Assembly (NCBI GenBank): GCA_900544095.1
Contig: UQTV01000001.1
Location: 744,001 to 808,000 of the forward strand
Length of the DNA stretch: 64,000 bases
Direction of reading: 5' to 3'
DNA from: an uncultured Collinsella sp.
GTDB lineage: Bacteria > Actinomycetota > Coriobacteriia > Coriobacteriales > Coriobacteriaceae
Positions 1 to 8,637 of the stretch are shown here, in pieces. Below the pieces are notes generated by a model. That model saw only the letters and a list, made by a program, of their open reading frames with translations, was not told where the DNA came from and made no database searches. Position numbers and translations under genes: made by a program. The first letter of the stretch is position 1, and every line of letters starts with the position of its first letter.

Positions 1-355
1 TGAAGTACTCGCCACGACTCACGAGCTCCTCGGTGGAGTAGCCGCCCGAGCGGGCGCGCTCGGCAAAGGCCGCGAACTCCTCGCGGATGGGATAGGTGAG
101 CTCCAGCTCGTCAGCGATATCAAAATAGCGCTGCCCAATGTCCTCGAGCAGCTCCTCGCACGACACGTGGTACTTAACGTGCGCGTTAACCAGGTAGAGC
201 AGGTCGGTCACCTTGGTGTCGCCCTTAAAGCGGCGACCGCAGGCAGAAACCACCACAAAACGGCGGGCCGGGTCGGCATCGACAATGGCCTTGATCTTCT
301 TAAAGTGTTCGGCGTCGGCGACCGACGAGCCGCCAAACTTGGCAATCTTAATCAT
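1..355 (-). CDS. Aspartate kinase, N-terminal part (cut by window edge)
   Basis: Partial gene running off the left edge; 118 codons are visible from ATG at 355. Aspartate kinase phosphorylates aspartate, the first step towards lysine, methionine and threonine. The N-terminus MIKIAKFGGSSVADAEHF carries the KFGGSSV nucleotide-binding signature of the amino-acid kinase fold, followed by VVVSACGRRFKGDTKVTDLL, a second family motif. The catalytic C-terminus and ACT domains lie outside the window, so feedback class and possible fusion to homoserine dehydrogenase cannot be judged. It is divergent from thrC with a 103-bp shared promoter region, which fits threonine biosynthesis. Confidence 0.93.
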   Translation of the reverse strand, partial: MIKIAKFGGSSVADAEHFKKIKAIVDADPARRFVVVSACGRRFKGDTKVTDLLYLVNAHVKYHVSCEELLEDIGQRYFDIADELELTYPIREEFAAFAERARSGGYSTEELVSRGEYF

Positions 356-458
356 GGGCTTGAGGTTACCTTTCTAAAAGCCTCTGCAAACCTGTTTTGC
401 GCGCTCTGATACCATGGTTTCACCGATTGGGACCAAGGCATCCGAGGAGCAGTGTTAT

Positions 459-1976
459 ATGGGAACTTATCATAGTACACGAGGACGCACTTTATCGTGC
501 TCAAGTAAGGTGGCAATCCGTACCGGCATCGCTCCCGACGGGGGTTTGTTTGTCTCGGACGAGCTGGGCACCCAGCAACTCGATATCAGCTCGCTTGCAG
601 ATAAATCGTACTTTGAAATCGCTCAAGATGTGTTGGGAATGTTACTGAATGATTACACGGCCGAAGATATTTCGGCGTGTGTCGACGAGGCATACCGCGG
701 CACGTTCGCGAGCGAAGAGGTTACGCCGCTCGTCAAACTCGACGCTGCGCCGGGCGCTGACGCCCCTCAGACCTATGTGATGGAACTCTTTGGCGGCCCC
801 ACGAGCGCCTTCAAGGACGTCGCCCTGCAGATGCTCCCCCGCCTTATGGCCCGCACCTCCGCCAAGGACGGCGGCGCCGAGCGCATCATGATCGTCACCG
901 CCACGTCGGGCGACACGGGCAAGGCAGCACTCGCCGGCTTTGCCGACGCCCCGGGCACGGGCATCACCGTCTTTTATCCCGAGGGCAAGGTCAGCCGCGT
1001 CCAGAACCTGCAGATGTCCACTCAGGAGGGCGATAACGTCGCCGTCTGCGGCATCCGCGGCAACTTTGACGACGCCCAGAGCGCCGTCAAGCGCATCTTT
1101 GCCGATAAGGAGCTTGCCGAGCGCCTGGAGGCCGCTGGCACCGTGCTTTCGAGCGCCAACTCCATCAATGTCGGCCGTCTGGTACCGCAGGTCGTCTACT
1201 ACTTTGCCGCCTATGCGCAACTGCTGCGCGCCGGCGCCATCGAGGCCGGCGACGCCGTGGAGTTCTGCGTACCGACCGGCAACTTTGGCGATATCTTGGC
1301 CGGCTACTACGCCAAGCGCATGGGTCTGCCCGTCGCCAAGCTCGTCGTGGCGAGCGACAAGAACAACGTGCTGGCCGACTTCCTGACCACCGGCGTTTAC
1401 GACCGTAACCGCCCGTTCTTCACGACCATCTCGCCGTCGATGGACATCCTCATCAGCTCCAACCTGGAGCGCATGCTCTACTTCCTGTCCGATGGCGACT
1501 GCGAGCTCGTTGCCGGCCTTATGGAGCAGCTTGCCCAGACTGGCCGCTACGAGGTGCCCGCCGAGCTGCTGGCAAAGATCCAGAGCGTGTTTGGCTGCGG
1601 CTGGGCCAGCGAGGACGAGGTCCGCGCCGCCATCAAGACCTGCTGGGATGCGAACGGCTACGTGATCGATCCGCATACCGCCTGCGGCTATCACGTCTTT
1701 GAGCAGGTCGCTCCCGCCGAGGGCGCCAAGGCCCGCGTGCTGCTTTCGACCGCCAGCCCTTACAAGTTCCCACGCGCCTGCTGCGACGCCCTGGGGCTCA
1801 ACGTTCCCGAGGATGATTTTGAGGCCATGCGCGTGCTCGAGCAGGCCACCGATACGGTCGCCCCGACCCAGCTCGCCGAACTCGAATCCAAACCCGTCCG
1901 CTTTGAAGACGTCTGCGACGTCGATGAGATGGCAAGCTACGTCGAGTCTGCAGCAAAAAAGATGGCTACCAACTAA
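459..1976 (+). CDS. thrC: Threonine synthase
   Basis: PLP enzyme converting O-phosphohomoserine to threonine, last step of the pathway. The 505-aa product begins MGTYHSTRG, matching the typical start of the E. coli/yeast-type (long) threonine synthases. GGPTSAFKDVALQ contains the PLP Schiff-base lysine (about Lys119), and the glycine-rich TATSGDTGKAA phosphate-binding loop follows. The frame is open upstream to 414, but GAGGAG about 9 nt before 459 and the family N-terminus favour this start. It is followed by a GC-rich hairpin (1989-2008) and a nested inverted repeat before thrB, so co-transcription with thrB is possible but probably attenuated. Confidence 0.95.
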   Translation: MGTYHSTRGRTLSCSSKVAIRTGIAPDGGLFVSDELGTQQLDISSLADKSYFEIAQDVLGMLLNDYTAEDISACVDEAYRGTFASEEVTPLVKLDAAPGADAPQTYVMELFGGPTSAFKDVALQMLPRLMARTSAKDGGAERIMIVTATSGDTGKAALAGFADAPGTGITVFYPEGKVSRVQNLQMSTQEGDNVAVCGIRGNFDDAQSAVKRIFADKELAERLEAAGTVLSSANSINVGRLVPQVVYYFAAYAQLLRAGAIEAGDAVEFCVPTGNFGDILAGYYAKRMGLPVAKLVVASDKNNVLADFLTTGVYDRNRPFFTTISPSMDILISSNLERMLYFLSDGDCELVAGLMEQLAQTGRYEVPAELLAKIQSVFGCGWASEDEVRAAIKTCWDANGYVIDPHTACGYHVFEQVAPAEGAKARVLLSTASPYKFPRACCDALGLNVPEDDFEAMRVLEQATDTVAPTQLAELESKPVRFEDVCDVDEMASYVESAAKKMATN

Positions 1977-1988
1977 ACCCCTTATAAG

Positions 1989-2008
1989 GCGCCGGCGAAA
2001 GCCGGCGC
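1989..2008 (+). terminator. GC-rich hairpin after thrC
   Basis: GCGCCGGC-GAAA-GCCGGCGC, a perfect 8-bp stem with a GNRA-type tetraloop 13 nt after the thrC stop, followed by CTTCTTTC rather than a full T-run. Likely an intrinsic terminator or mRNA 3'-end stabiliser. Confidence 0.6.
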
Positions 2009-2054
2009 ACCTTCTTTCATCAGATAACCCCCGGGATGATGGCGAACGCGCACA

Positions 2055-2166
2055 GCGTGCCTGGCTGTTTAGTTCGTCGCGAGTTCCGCACGCAAAGGAA
2101 AGCACTTAATGTGCTTTCCGTCTTGCGCAGGACTGCCCGAGCAGCGAACTAAACAGCCAGGCACGC
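2055..2166. repeat. Nested long inverted repeat between thrC and thrB
   Basis: Outer arms at 2055-2076 and 2145-2166 are perfect 22-bp inverted copies. Nested inside is GGAAAGCAC-TTAAT-GTGCTTTCC (2097-2119). The bulged sequence between arms contains TTCCGCACGCAAAGG, resembling hinge sequences of the elements at 15538 and 35652. It ends 13 nt before the thrB start, so it will lie in the thrB leader if transcription reads through. See the finding on this repeat family. Confidence 0.8.
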
Positions 2167-2179
2167 CAGGAGGACTCAC

Positions 2180-3061
2180 ATGATCAAGATCACCGTCCCA
2201 GCAACCAGCGCCAACTTGGGCATTGGCTACGACACCCTCGGCATGGCCGTCAGCCTCTACTCACACTTTACCTTCGAGCGCGCCGACAAGCTCTCCATCA
2301 CGGGCTGCCCCGAGGAATTCCAAAACGAGAACAACCTAGTCTACGTAAGCTTTGTGGATGCGCTGGCCGCATGGGGCGAGCCGGCCTTCCCCGTCGCCAT
2401 CGACATTCAGACTGACGTTCCCGTCGCTCGTGGCCTGGGTTCCAGCTCCACCTGCGTTGTCGCTGGCATTATGGCCGCCGCCGCGCTGACGGGCCACACC
2501 GTCGACCGCGCCGAGCTCGTCCGCATCGCCACCGAGGTCGAGGGACATCCCGACAACGTCGCCCCCGCCATCCTGGGCGGCGCAGTCTGCTCTTTTACAC
2601 CGACCGATTCGCTCCCCCAGTGCCTGCGCTACGAAGTGAGCGATCGCCTGCGTTTTATTACCGTGATTCCGCCCTACGAGGTACACACGAGTGAGGCGCG
2701 CAAGGTCGTGCCGCAGGAGATTCCACTCTCCACCGCCGTATGGCAAATGGGCCGCATCGCCGGCATGACGCGCGGCCTGGAGACCGGCGACCTTGACCTG
2801 ATTGCCGCCGCCAACGACGACCGCATCCAGGAGCCCTATCGTCGCCGTCTGATTCCCGACTACAACGCCGTGCGCGACACCTGCCTTAACGGCGGCGCTA
2901 AGACCATCTGGATTAGCGGCTCGGGCTCGACCCTCATGGCTGTGACCGACGACACCATCGTGGCAAAGTTCCTGCAGGTCAAGCTGCGCGAGCAGTTCCC
3001 CAAGTGCGATACGCATATTCTGACGTGCGACACGGAAGGCGCCCAGATCGAATACCTGTAG
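2180..3061 (+). CDS. thrB: Homoserine kinase
   Basis: GHMP-family kinase phosphorylating homoserine to O-phosphohomoserine, the substrate of ThrC encoded just upstream. The 293-aa length is normal for the family. Residues 81-90, PVARGLGSSS, form the GHMP motif 2 phosphate-binding loop; the N-terminal VPATSANLGIGYDTLG is the family motif 1, and ISGSGSTLMA near the C-terminus is motif 3. A strong Shine-Dalgarno (CAGGAGG) precedes ATG 2180. The long hairpin at 2055-2166 sits directly in front. Confidence 0.95.
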   Translation: MIKITVPATSANLGIGYDTLGMAVSLYSHFTFERADKLSITGCPEEFQNENNLVYVSFVDALAAWGEPAFPVAIDIQTDVPVARGLGSSSTCVVAGIMAAAALTGHTVDRAELVRIATEVEGHPDNVAPAILGGAVCSFTPTDSLPQCLRYEVSDRLRFITVIPPYEVHTSEARKVVPQEIPLSTAVWQMGRIAGMTRGLETGDLDLIAAANDDRIQEPYRRRLIPDYNAVRDTCLNGGAKTIWISGSGSTLMAVTDDTIVAKFLQVKLREQFPKCDTHILTCDTEGAQIEYL

Positions 3062-3082
3062 TCGCCGTCCCGTATACTCGCC

Positions 3083-3207
3083 GGGGAGGCCAGGGGCTTT
3101 GCCCCCAAATCGTCCTCGGACATGGCAGGACCCCCGCTGCGCACTTCGTGCGGCGGGGGTCCTGCCGTCCTGCGGAAAGATTTGGGGGCAAAGCCCCTGG
3201 CCTCCCC
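3083..3207. repeat. Nested long inverted repeat after thrB
   Basis: Outer perfect arms of 29 bp (3083-3111 and 3179-3207) flank an inner perfect hairpin (3124-3166) whose 14-bp arms start GGCAGGACCCCCGC. Between outer and inner stems lie CGTCCTCGGACAT and TCCTGCGGAAA; read on the other strand these are TTTCCGCAGGA and ATGTCCGAGGACG, the same hinges as at 15538 and nearly as at 35652. It lies downstream of thrB and of the HTH gene ending at 3344, so it may terminate transcription from both sides. Confidence 0.85.
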
Positions 3208-3343
3208 TACGTTAGCTTCGCTGACGGCGGCTACAGGGACCTACGCTTTGTAAAAGCGCCGGGCTGATAGTTGCTTTTTATTGGTAGGGGCTCTTGCTAG
3301 GTAGGGGCACTTACTAGTGACAGGCTTCGCCTGTGCGCTTGGT

Positions 3344-4042
3344 TTACGCTGCGCTTGTTTCTTTGTATTCGAAGACTGGTTCTAGGAGGTCTTCGATGTT
3401 GCAGTGTAGGACTTTTGCAATATCCCTCACTGTCGTTACCGAGGCTTCGTTGATGTTTCGCTGGCGCTGTTCGTACATTTGGATTGAACGGAGCGATACA
3501 CCCGATTCGTATGCCAGGTCTTGTTGGGTTTTTTTAATCCTCTTTCTTGCTAGCGCCAGTTTAGTCTGACGCGGCGCCTTCTTCGCCATATCACAGACAA
3601 GGCGCGCCACGCGCTCCTCCGAGGCCTCATGCCAGGGGTAGTACAGGTTTCGCAGCGCATCAAATGGAACAACATGAAGCAGATCTTCGAACGATCCCCC
3701 TAGGCGCCACTGCAAATATGCCAGTATCCAGCCCGTCCAATATTCTGGTGTCTTCTCAAATCGGTAGGTCCGATCTGGCATCGACCCTGTTTGGTAACCA
3801 GATCTTTCGGAGATGAGCGCAAATAGTTCAACGCCCGACTTTCCCGACACTACCCATGCGTTGCCGCGTTCGAACTCGCGAGCTACGCCGCTCAGGCAAA
3901 AGAGTTCAGCAACTTCCGATCCTTCTGCTCCGTAATCGTTAACGGCATAGTCGAAGCAATCCCCGAGGTTGTTCATTGCGTCCTCAAGGTAATAGACGGG
4001 ATATGTCCTACTCGGCCCACGATCCGTTAACTCTTGGATCAT
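3344..4042 (-). CDS. HTH (XRE-type) protein with N-terminal unknown domain, probable antitoxin
   Basis: 232-aa protein. The last ~75 residues form a Cro/CI-type helix-turn-helix (LARKRIKKTQQDLAYESGVS then LRSIQMYEQRQRNINEASVT), which should bind DNA. The N-terminal ~150 residues (LEDAMNNLGDCFDYAVNDYG, then SEVAELFCLSGVAREFERGN) I recognise only as resembling small partner proteins of DUF3990 genes; their function is unknown to me. ATG at 4042 overlaps the end of the upstream gene by 35 bp, so the two are one operon behind the palindrome at 4708-4754. Base composition is clearly less GC-rich than neighbours, suggesting transfer. The antitoxin/autorepressor role is inferred from architecture. 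Confidence 0.7.
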   Translation of the reverse strand: MIQELTDRGPSRTYPVYYLEDAMNNLGDCFDYAVNDYGAEGSEVAELFCLSGVAREFERGNAWVVSGKSGVELFALISERSGYQTGSMPDRTYRFEKTPEYWTGWILAYLQWRLGGSFEDLLHVVPFDALRNLYYPWHEASEERVARLVCDMAKKAPRQTKLALARKRIKKTQQDLAYESGVSLRSIQMYEQRQRNINEASVTTVRDIAKVLHCNIEDLLEPVFEYKETSAA

Positions 4043-4691
4043 TTAAATCAACCCTCCCTGCCATCAAATCCCTAATGTCGACACCATCAGAGTCAAATCC
4101 GTTTACCGTATCCAGGTACTTTCGTCGAGCGTTCTGTTCTCGCTCAAATCGTTTGGGATAAAACTCAGCTCCCGAAGCCTGCTTCCAATCGCGGAACTTA
4201 ATCGCCGAGAACGCACGCTCACTCATAAGCGCATATTGAATGCCCAAATCCCCCAAAAACATAATGCGCTGCAATTGCCTGAGCGAGATCATGCCGTTGA
4301 CAAACTGTCTTGCAAACGAGAAATAGGAATCGTCTGCACGATAGCCTCGAATAACGTCATAGGGAGAAATATCAATCAGGCAGTTATCCAGCAGATAACG
4401 AAGCCCCTCGCGTGCTACTGGCGTTGAAACATTGAACTCTCTGTTATTCGCCAGAATTGCAAGCCAGTTGAGAATCGAGAACTCACCTGATTCCAAATCC
4501 AAAATCGCAAGGCCATCTAAATCAAGCTCATATCGATTGGCAATGCCATCAGACTCGGTCCGACATGCCCACTCCATTGCCATTTCCTCATGCGGTGTGC
4601 AATAAAACCCGCGCCCATAGTCATTGAATTGCCTGCATTTATCCAACGATGGATGCTCGACAACAACCTCCGACCCGTGCCAAAGCTCCAT
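4008..4691 (-). CDS. DUF3990-like protein, probable toxin of a two-gene module
   Basis: 227 aa beginning MELWHGSEVVVEHPSLDK, then NDYGRGFYCTPHEEMAMEWA: the His-Gly-Ser, Asp-Tyr-Gly-x-Gly-Phe-Tyr and Ala-x-x-Trp-Ala spacing resembles DUF3990, a family thought to have an ADP-ribosyltransferase-like fold. No signal peptide or membrane segment is visible, so it is probably cytoplasmic. AGGAGG lies 5 nt before ATG 4691. It is first in an operon with the HTH protein and has unusually low GC. A toxin role is an inference from the pairing and the palindromic operator; no substrate can be named. Confidence 0.65.
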   Translation of the reverse strand: MELWHGSEVVVEHPSLDKCRQFNDYGRGFYCTPHEEMAMEWACRTESDGIANRYELDLDGLAILDLESGEFSILNWLAILANNREFNVSTPVAREGLRYLLDNCLIDISPYDVIRGYRADDSYFSFARQFVNGMISLRQLQRIMFLGDLGIQYALMSERAFSAIKFRDWKQASGAEFYPKRFEREQNARRKYLDTVNGFDSDGVDIRDLMAGRVDLNDPRVNGSWAE

Positions 4692-4707
4692 ATCGACCTC
4701 CTAAAAA

Positions 4708-4754
4708 ATATCACCCCAGTGATAGTTTACCAATAACTATCACTGGGGTGATAT
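4708..4754 (-). promoter_or_regulatory. 47-bp palindromic operator/promoter of the DUF3990-HTH module
   Basis: Two perfect 18-bp arms, 4708-4725 (ATATCACCCCAGTGATAG) and 4737-4754, are separated by 11 bp. On the minus strand TTATTG and TGATAT are spaced 17 bp and could be the -35 and -10 boxes, placing the promoter inside the palindrome just ahead of the Shine-Dalgarno. This is the expected arrangement for autorepression by the HTH partner. Confidence 0.75.
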
Positions 4755-4784
4755 GAACGGGGGCTTTTGACGGTTTAACCCTGA

Positions 4785-5375
4785 CTAGAGGCAGGCCTCG
4801 GCGATGCGCTTTTTTAGTTCGTCGATACCCACGCCGGTCTGGGAGCTCGTGATGATTACATTCTCGGCCGGGACGTTGAGCTGCTTTTTGATGGCTGCTG
4901 CTTGGCGGGCCTGCTGGGTGCGGCTGAGTTTGTCGGCCTTGGTGAGGCAGACGATAAAGTTGAACTCGTTGCCCTGCAGGTAGTCGATCATGTCATGGTC
5001 GAGTTTACTGGGGTCGTGGCGAATGTCCACCAGCGACACAACCAGGTTAAAGCTGCGCTCGGAGTCGAAGAAGTCGCCAATGAGCTCGGCCCAACGGTCG
5101 CGCTCGGCCTTGGAACGGCGGGCGAAACCGTAGCCTGGCAGGTCCACAAAGTGCACGTCGTCGGCCTCGAAGAAGTTGATGTTGCTCGTCTTGCCCGGCG
5201 TACTCGAAACCTTCACCAGGTTCTTGCGGCCAAAGAGCTTGTTCATGATGGACGACTTGCCCACGTTGGAGCGGCCGACAAAGCTCACCTCGGGGCAGGT
5301 GGACTCGGGGATCTGCGAAACCTTGCCGTAGCTGGCGACGAACTTGGCAAGCTGATAGTTAATGGAATCGGCCAT
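4785..5375 (-). CDS. engB: Ribosome biogenesis GTPase EngB/YsxC
   Basis: Small Ras-like GTPase needed for large ribosomal subunit assembly. Of 196 residues, G1 is GRSNVGKS (34-41), the G2 region STPGKTSNINFF, G3 DLPGYG and G4 TKADK, all intact; length is normal. ATG at 5375 is 5 nt after AAGGAG; the alternative GTG at 5381 abuts it too closely. It lies 38 bp downstream of the nucleosidase gene on the same strand, so a two-gene transcript is likely. Confidence 0.95.
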   Translation of the reverse strand: MADSINYQLAKFVASYGKVSQIPESTCPEVSFVGRSNVGKSSIMNKLFGRKNLVKVSSTPGKTSNINFFEADDVHFVDLPGYGFARRSKAERDRWAELIGDFFDSERSFNLVVSLVDIRHDPSKLDHDMIDYLQGNEFNFIVCLTKADKLSRTQQARQAAAIKKQLNVPAENVIITSSQTGVGIDELKKRIAEACL

Positions 5376-5413
5376 GGACACTCCTTGGTCGTAGGTTCTT
5401 ACAAATAGACGCG

Positions 5414-6154
5414 CTATTGCGCAGCGGCAATGCGGCGGACGATATCGAGCGTGATGTCACTTGCGACACGCGCGTACTCGAACAGATCGAACTCGCGCTC
5501 GCAAATTGCATCGTACGCCTCGTCACAATTATCGCTGATAGCGCGCAACACCAGGCAATCGACACCATTTTTGGTTGCGACATGGGCAATTGCCGCGCCC
5601 TCCATGCCGACACAATCGGCATGCGTCGCCTCGATAGCGTCGTTGCGCATGGTAGCGCCCGTCACAAAGCGGTTACCCGTGGCAATCGTGCCGACCAGGA
5701 ACTGCTTGGTGCCCTCGTTCGAAGCGACTGCATTTTTCGAAGCGTCAACAAACCCACGCTCAGCAAGCACGTCGGCGGCAATATCGACCAGCGCGGGCGT
5801 CGAGCCAAACTCCTCGAGCCCCGGTGCGGACTCGGCGATAAGCGCGGTATCGGTATCCAGATAGCGTAGGCGTTTGCCAATGACCACGTCGTCGATATGG
5901 AGCTTGGGGTTCAAACCGCCCGCAATGCCCGAAAACACAACAGCCTGCGGAGCATACTTGCTAATGAGGTGCTGTGTTGCAGCGGCGGCGTTCACCGTGC
6001 CCATGCCCGCCGTTGTGGCGACAACTGTCAGGCCGTCGAGCTCACCGCTCACAACGGTCAAGCCTGCCTCCCGTGCCTCGCAAACGTCGCTCAGCTCTTC
6101 CTTAATCTGCATGATCTCTTTTTCGAGCGCACCGATAATCGCAATGGTAGCCAT
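5414..6154 (-). CDS. mtnN: 5'-methylthioadenosine/S-adenosylhomocysteine nucleosidase
   Basis: Cleaves MTA and SAH to adenine plus the thioribose, recycling SAM by-products and feeding S-ribosylhomocysteine to AI-2 synthesis where LuxS is present. The 246-aa product has the nucleosidase motifs IAIIGALEKEI, TTAGMGTVNAAAA and VFSGIAGGLNP, the substrate-binding MEGAAIAHVA, and the catalytic aspartate in RAISDNCDEA. ATG 6154 begins the typical MATIAIIGA; a TTG 12 nt upstream is less likely. Confidence 0.95.
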   Translation of the reverse strand: MATIAIIGALEKEIMQIKEELSDVCEAREAGLTVVSGELDGLTVVATTAGMGTVNAAAATQHLISKYAPQAVVFSGIAGGLNPKLHIDDVVIGKRLRYLDTDTALIAESAPGLEEFGSTPALVDIAADVLAERGFVDASKNAVASNEGTKQFLVGTIATGNRFVTGATMRNDAIEATHADCVGMEGAAIAHVATKNGVDCLVLRAISDNCDEAYDAICEREFDLFEYARVASDITLDIVRRIAAAQ

Positions 6155-6232
6155 GCCATTCCCCAAACCTATACGAAATTCTCAACCAAGGTATGGTACC
6201 AGCATTTTGTTTGACCTCGCCAAACGAACACG

Positions 6233-7381
6233 CTAAGCCAGTGCAGCTCGCGTATCAAACAGAGCCTTTGCAATCGCGGCCGTAACCTCGCTCGAACGGT
6301 CACTCCATGGCATCGATGTCATGACGCTCATGACATAGGTACGGCCATCGATGTCGATGAGGCCTGCATCGCATGTCGAATAGCAACCATCCTCGCTAAT
6401 CCAGCCTGCCTTGTTGCGCACCAAAACCTGCTCGTCCACAATGCCATCGTGAATAAACGAGCGCGATGTTGATGCCAGAAGGCCCGACAACCACTGTGGA
6501 GTCTCGGTATCCATGCTCAGATACTCGCTCATCTCACGCCATAACCTCGCAGAAGTGCGCGGGCAGTAGGTCGGAAAATCACTCATCGGATTCAGTGCCG
6601 TTTCGTCATCAACACCCAGATTGGCAATCCAATCCTCATAGCCATCATGGTCAAACGCCGCGCGTAACGCGATAAACGAATCGTTGTCTGAGTTGACGAC
6701 GGCATTCTCGATAAGGTTGCGCGCCGTCTGCCAGCCCATGCTGTAACCACCATACGTGGCTAAAGGCCCATCGAGCGACAACTGCCCCGATTCGACCAAC
6801 GTCTCGCAAATATAGAGCGCATACAGCGCTTTGTAGCTGCTCGCTCCATACACCTCGACATCGGCGTTATACGTCACGCCCCTACCGCTCGATAGGTCGT
6901 AGAACACTACACCCACATCGCCCAGCTCCTGCGCCCGACACAGGGCATCCTGGAGCGAGGCAAGGCTCTCATCCTCCAAGGCAGGAGTCTTGTTATCCAC
7001 CAACGAGAAGGTCCGAACGGTATCACCCGAAGGGATATCGTTGAAGTCCGCCTTCGAAAGTCTCGTCTTGAGATCTGCCGTCGACAGAGCTTGATCTGCC
7101 GACGCTTTGGACTTTGAAACCTTCTCGTTTTGCAGCTGTACCGTTGACGCATCTGGGCGCCCCGTTCGCTCCGAGGCGTAGGTTTTAACGGTAATTCCGA
7201 GGATAATAACCGCCGACGTTAGCATCCCAATAGCGGCAATCTTCCTCACGCGGATGCGAGCGCCGGCAAGGCCACGCGAAGACGTGCCCTTCGTCTTATA
7301 TCTGCTGCCATGCTGCTGCCATGCTGCGGCACATACTCGTCCCGCGATGCGATGTTTCGCACGTGGTCTCCTGACTGCCAC
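6233..7381 (-). CDS. Membrane-anchored class A beta-lactamase-like serine hydrolase
   Basis: 382 aa with a basic N-terminus, one membrane segment (IAAIGMLTSAVIILGITV, about residues 48-65), then an extracytoplasmic serine-hydrolase domain. GASSYKALYALYI supplies Ser-x-x-Lys, NSDNDSF the SDN motif and VRNKAGWIS a KTG-like box (Lys-Ala-Gly). These fit the class A beta-lactamase/D-Ala-D-Ala-peptidase fold, though such single-pass proteins in Gram-positives are often not resistance enzymes. The start is GTG 7381 with no convincing Shine-Dalgarno, so the N-terminus is uncertain. The substrate cannot be told from sequence. Confidence 0.8.
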   Translation of the reverse strand: MAVRRPRAKHRIAGRVCAAAWQQHGSRYKTKGTSSRGLAGARIRVRKIAAIGMLTSAVIILGITVKTYASERTGRPDASTVQLQNEKVSKSKASADQALSTADLKTRLSKADFNDIPSGDTVRTFSLVDNKTPALEDESLASLQDALCRAQELGDVGVVFYDLSSGRGVTYNADVEVYGASSYKALYALYICETLVESGQLSLDGPLATYGGYSMGWQTARNLIENAVVNSDNDSFIALRAAFDHDGYEDWIANLGVDDETALNPMSDFPTYCPRTSARLWREMSEYLSMDTETPQWLSGLLASTSRSFIHDGIVDEQVLVRNKAGWISEDGCYSTCDAGLIDIDGRTYVMSVMTSMPWSDRSSEVTAAIAKALFDTRAALA

Positions 7382-7570
7382 CGTTTATATACGAGCAGCA
7401 TGATACCGAGCAGGCATTTCTTTCCAAAGATATTCAGCAGCGTTTAAGGTGTCTTTAAAGAAACCACAAGCGTATTTATCCAAATGGCACGATTCTGTTG
7501 CGCATCTCACCGCAACCCAGAGAGCAGTCTTTTAAGGACGGGGCTCTTTAGCAATCAACTTGGTGCCCAG

Positions 7571-7605
7571 GGGCACTCATTTAAGTCTGTCCCCAATGAG
7601 TGCCC
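7571..7605. repeat. Inverted repeat with GTCCCCAATGA core
   Basis: GGGCACTCATT (7571-7581) and AATGAGTGCCC (7595-7605) are perfect arms around TAAGTCTGTCCCC. The core resembles the TTAAGAACGTCCCCAATG repeats at 43480 and 48062. Lies just past the pflA stop (transcribed leftwards). Confidence 0.55.
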
Positions 7606-7626
7606 TTGGGAAGCGAAAATGGCTCG

Positions 7627-8445
7627 CTAGCCGATGGCGTTTTTGAGCTCCGCACGGCGCTTTTTCATGCCGGTCATAACGGCATTGCGCAGCTCGGGCA
7701 TGCGCGCGGTATCCATCTGGGGCACGCCCTCGAGCTTATAGGGAATCCCCAACTGCTCATATTTGACGACACCCATGGTGTGATACGGCAGCATTTCCAG
7801 GCCCACCACGTTGTGCCATGGAGCGATCAGGCGACCGAGTGTCTCACACTCCTCCACCGTGTCGGTAATGCCCGGCACCACCACGTGACGGATAACGACC
7901 TTGATCTTGCGACGGGCAAGCTCATCGCCAAACGCCAGGATGCGCGCAGGATCGCATCCGGTCAACTTCTTGTGCTCAACCGGATTGGCATGCTTAATGT
8001 CGAGCAGCACCATATCGGTCTCGTTGAGCACAGCATCGAACTTCTCCGGATGCTTGGGATCAAACGCATAGCCACAGCTGTCTAGGCAGGTGTGCACGCG
8101 TCCGTCGGGGTTGTTGTGCATCATGCGGAACAGGTCGGCTAAAAACGCGGGCTGCAGGAGCGGTTCACCGCCCGAAACGGTAATGCCGCCGCTACGGTAG
8201 AACTCATGGTTGCTCTGGAACTCGTCCATCAGATGCTCGACGGTCACCATCGTGCCGCCGTTAACCGACCAAGTATCGGGATTGTGGCAATATGCACAGC
8301 GCATGGGACAGCCTTGGACAAACACTACGAAGCGAATGCCGGGGCCATCGACCGTTCCCATCGTCTCGATCGAATGCACGCGACCCAGGGCATATGCAGA
8401 GTCCTCGGGATGAGCGTCCACACCCTCAAGCGTCATCTCAGCCAT
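7627..8445 (-). CDS. pflA: Pyruvate formate-lyase-activating enzyme
   Basis: Radical-SAM enzyme that installs the glycyl radical on pyruvate formate-lyase. The 272-aa protein has the CxxxCxxC iron-sulfur motif at Cys46, Cys50 and Cys53 (GCPMRCAYCHNPDTW), then GGITVSGGEPLLQ, typical of PFL activases, and a conserved DIKHANPVEHKKLTG stretch. It is not next to its target pflB (16026-18077) but in the same window; its substrate should be the separate glycyl-radical subunit at 15689. Confidence 0.95.
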   Translation of the reverse strand: MAEMTLEGVDAHPEDSAYALGRVHSIETMGTVDGPGIRFVVFVQGCPMRCAYCHNPDTWSVNGGTMVTVEHLMDEFQSNHEFYRSGGITVSGGEPLLQPAFLADLFRMMHNNPDGRVHTCLDSCGYAFDPKHPEKFDAVLNETDMVLLDIKHANPVEHKKLTGCDPARILAFGDELARRKIKVVIRHVVVPGITDTVEECETLGRLIAPWHNVVGLEMLPYHTMGVVKYEQLGIPYKLEGVPQMDTARMPELRNAVMTGMKKRRAELKNAIG

Positions 8446-8589
8446 TCCCGCTACCTTGCCTCTCTTTGGTTTTCGCCAATTAAAACGCCAGAGCCATTTT
8501 AGCCCATACGCTTGCGTTTAAACGTCTCGGGCCAGAATGGCACGCTTCAATCTGCCCCCTACCGCCATGGCAGGGACTTATATCGATCG

Positions 8590-8635
8590 TATGGCTGCTG
8601 AGCACTCGCGAAAGTGAGAAATGCTCGTCTGCAGC
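8590..8635 (-). terminator. Stem-loop downstream of the DegV gene
   Basis: GGCTGC...GCAGCC outer pairing with TGAGCA/TGCTC and an inner CACT-CGCGAA-AGTG hairpin immediately after the DegV stop. A long T-run is not evident, so terminator function is tentative. Confidence 0.45.
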
Positions 8636-8637
8636 CT

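Noticed and set aside
642..2105. 487-aa antisense frame opposite thrC
   Set aside because: Mirror of a well-supported gene in high-GC sequence; low-complexity Gly/Ala/Asp-rich translation, no start signal.
6233..7381. Antibiotic-resistance beta-lactamase
   Set aside because: The fold motifs are present, but the membrane anchor, the KAG in place of KTG and the housekeeping context give no support for a resistance call.
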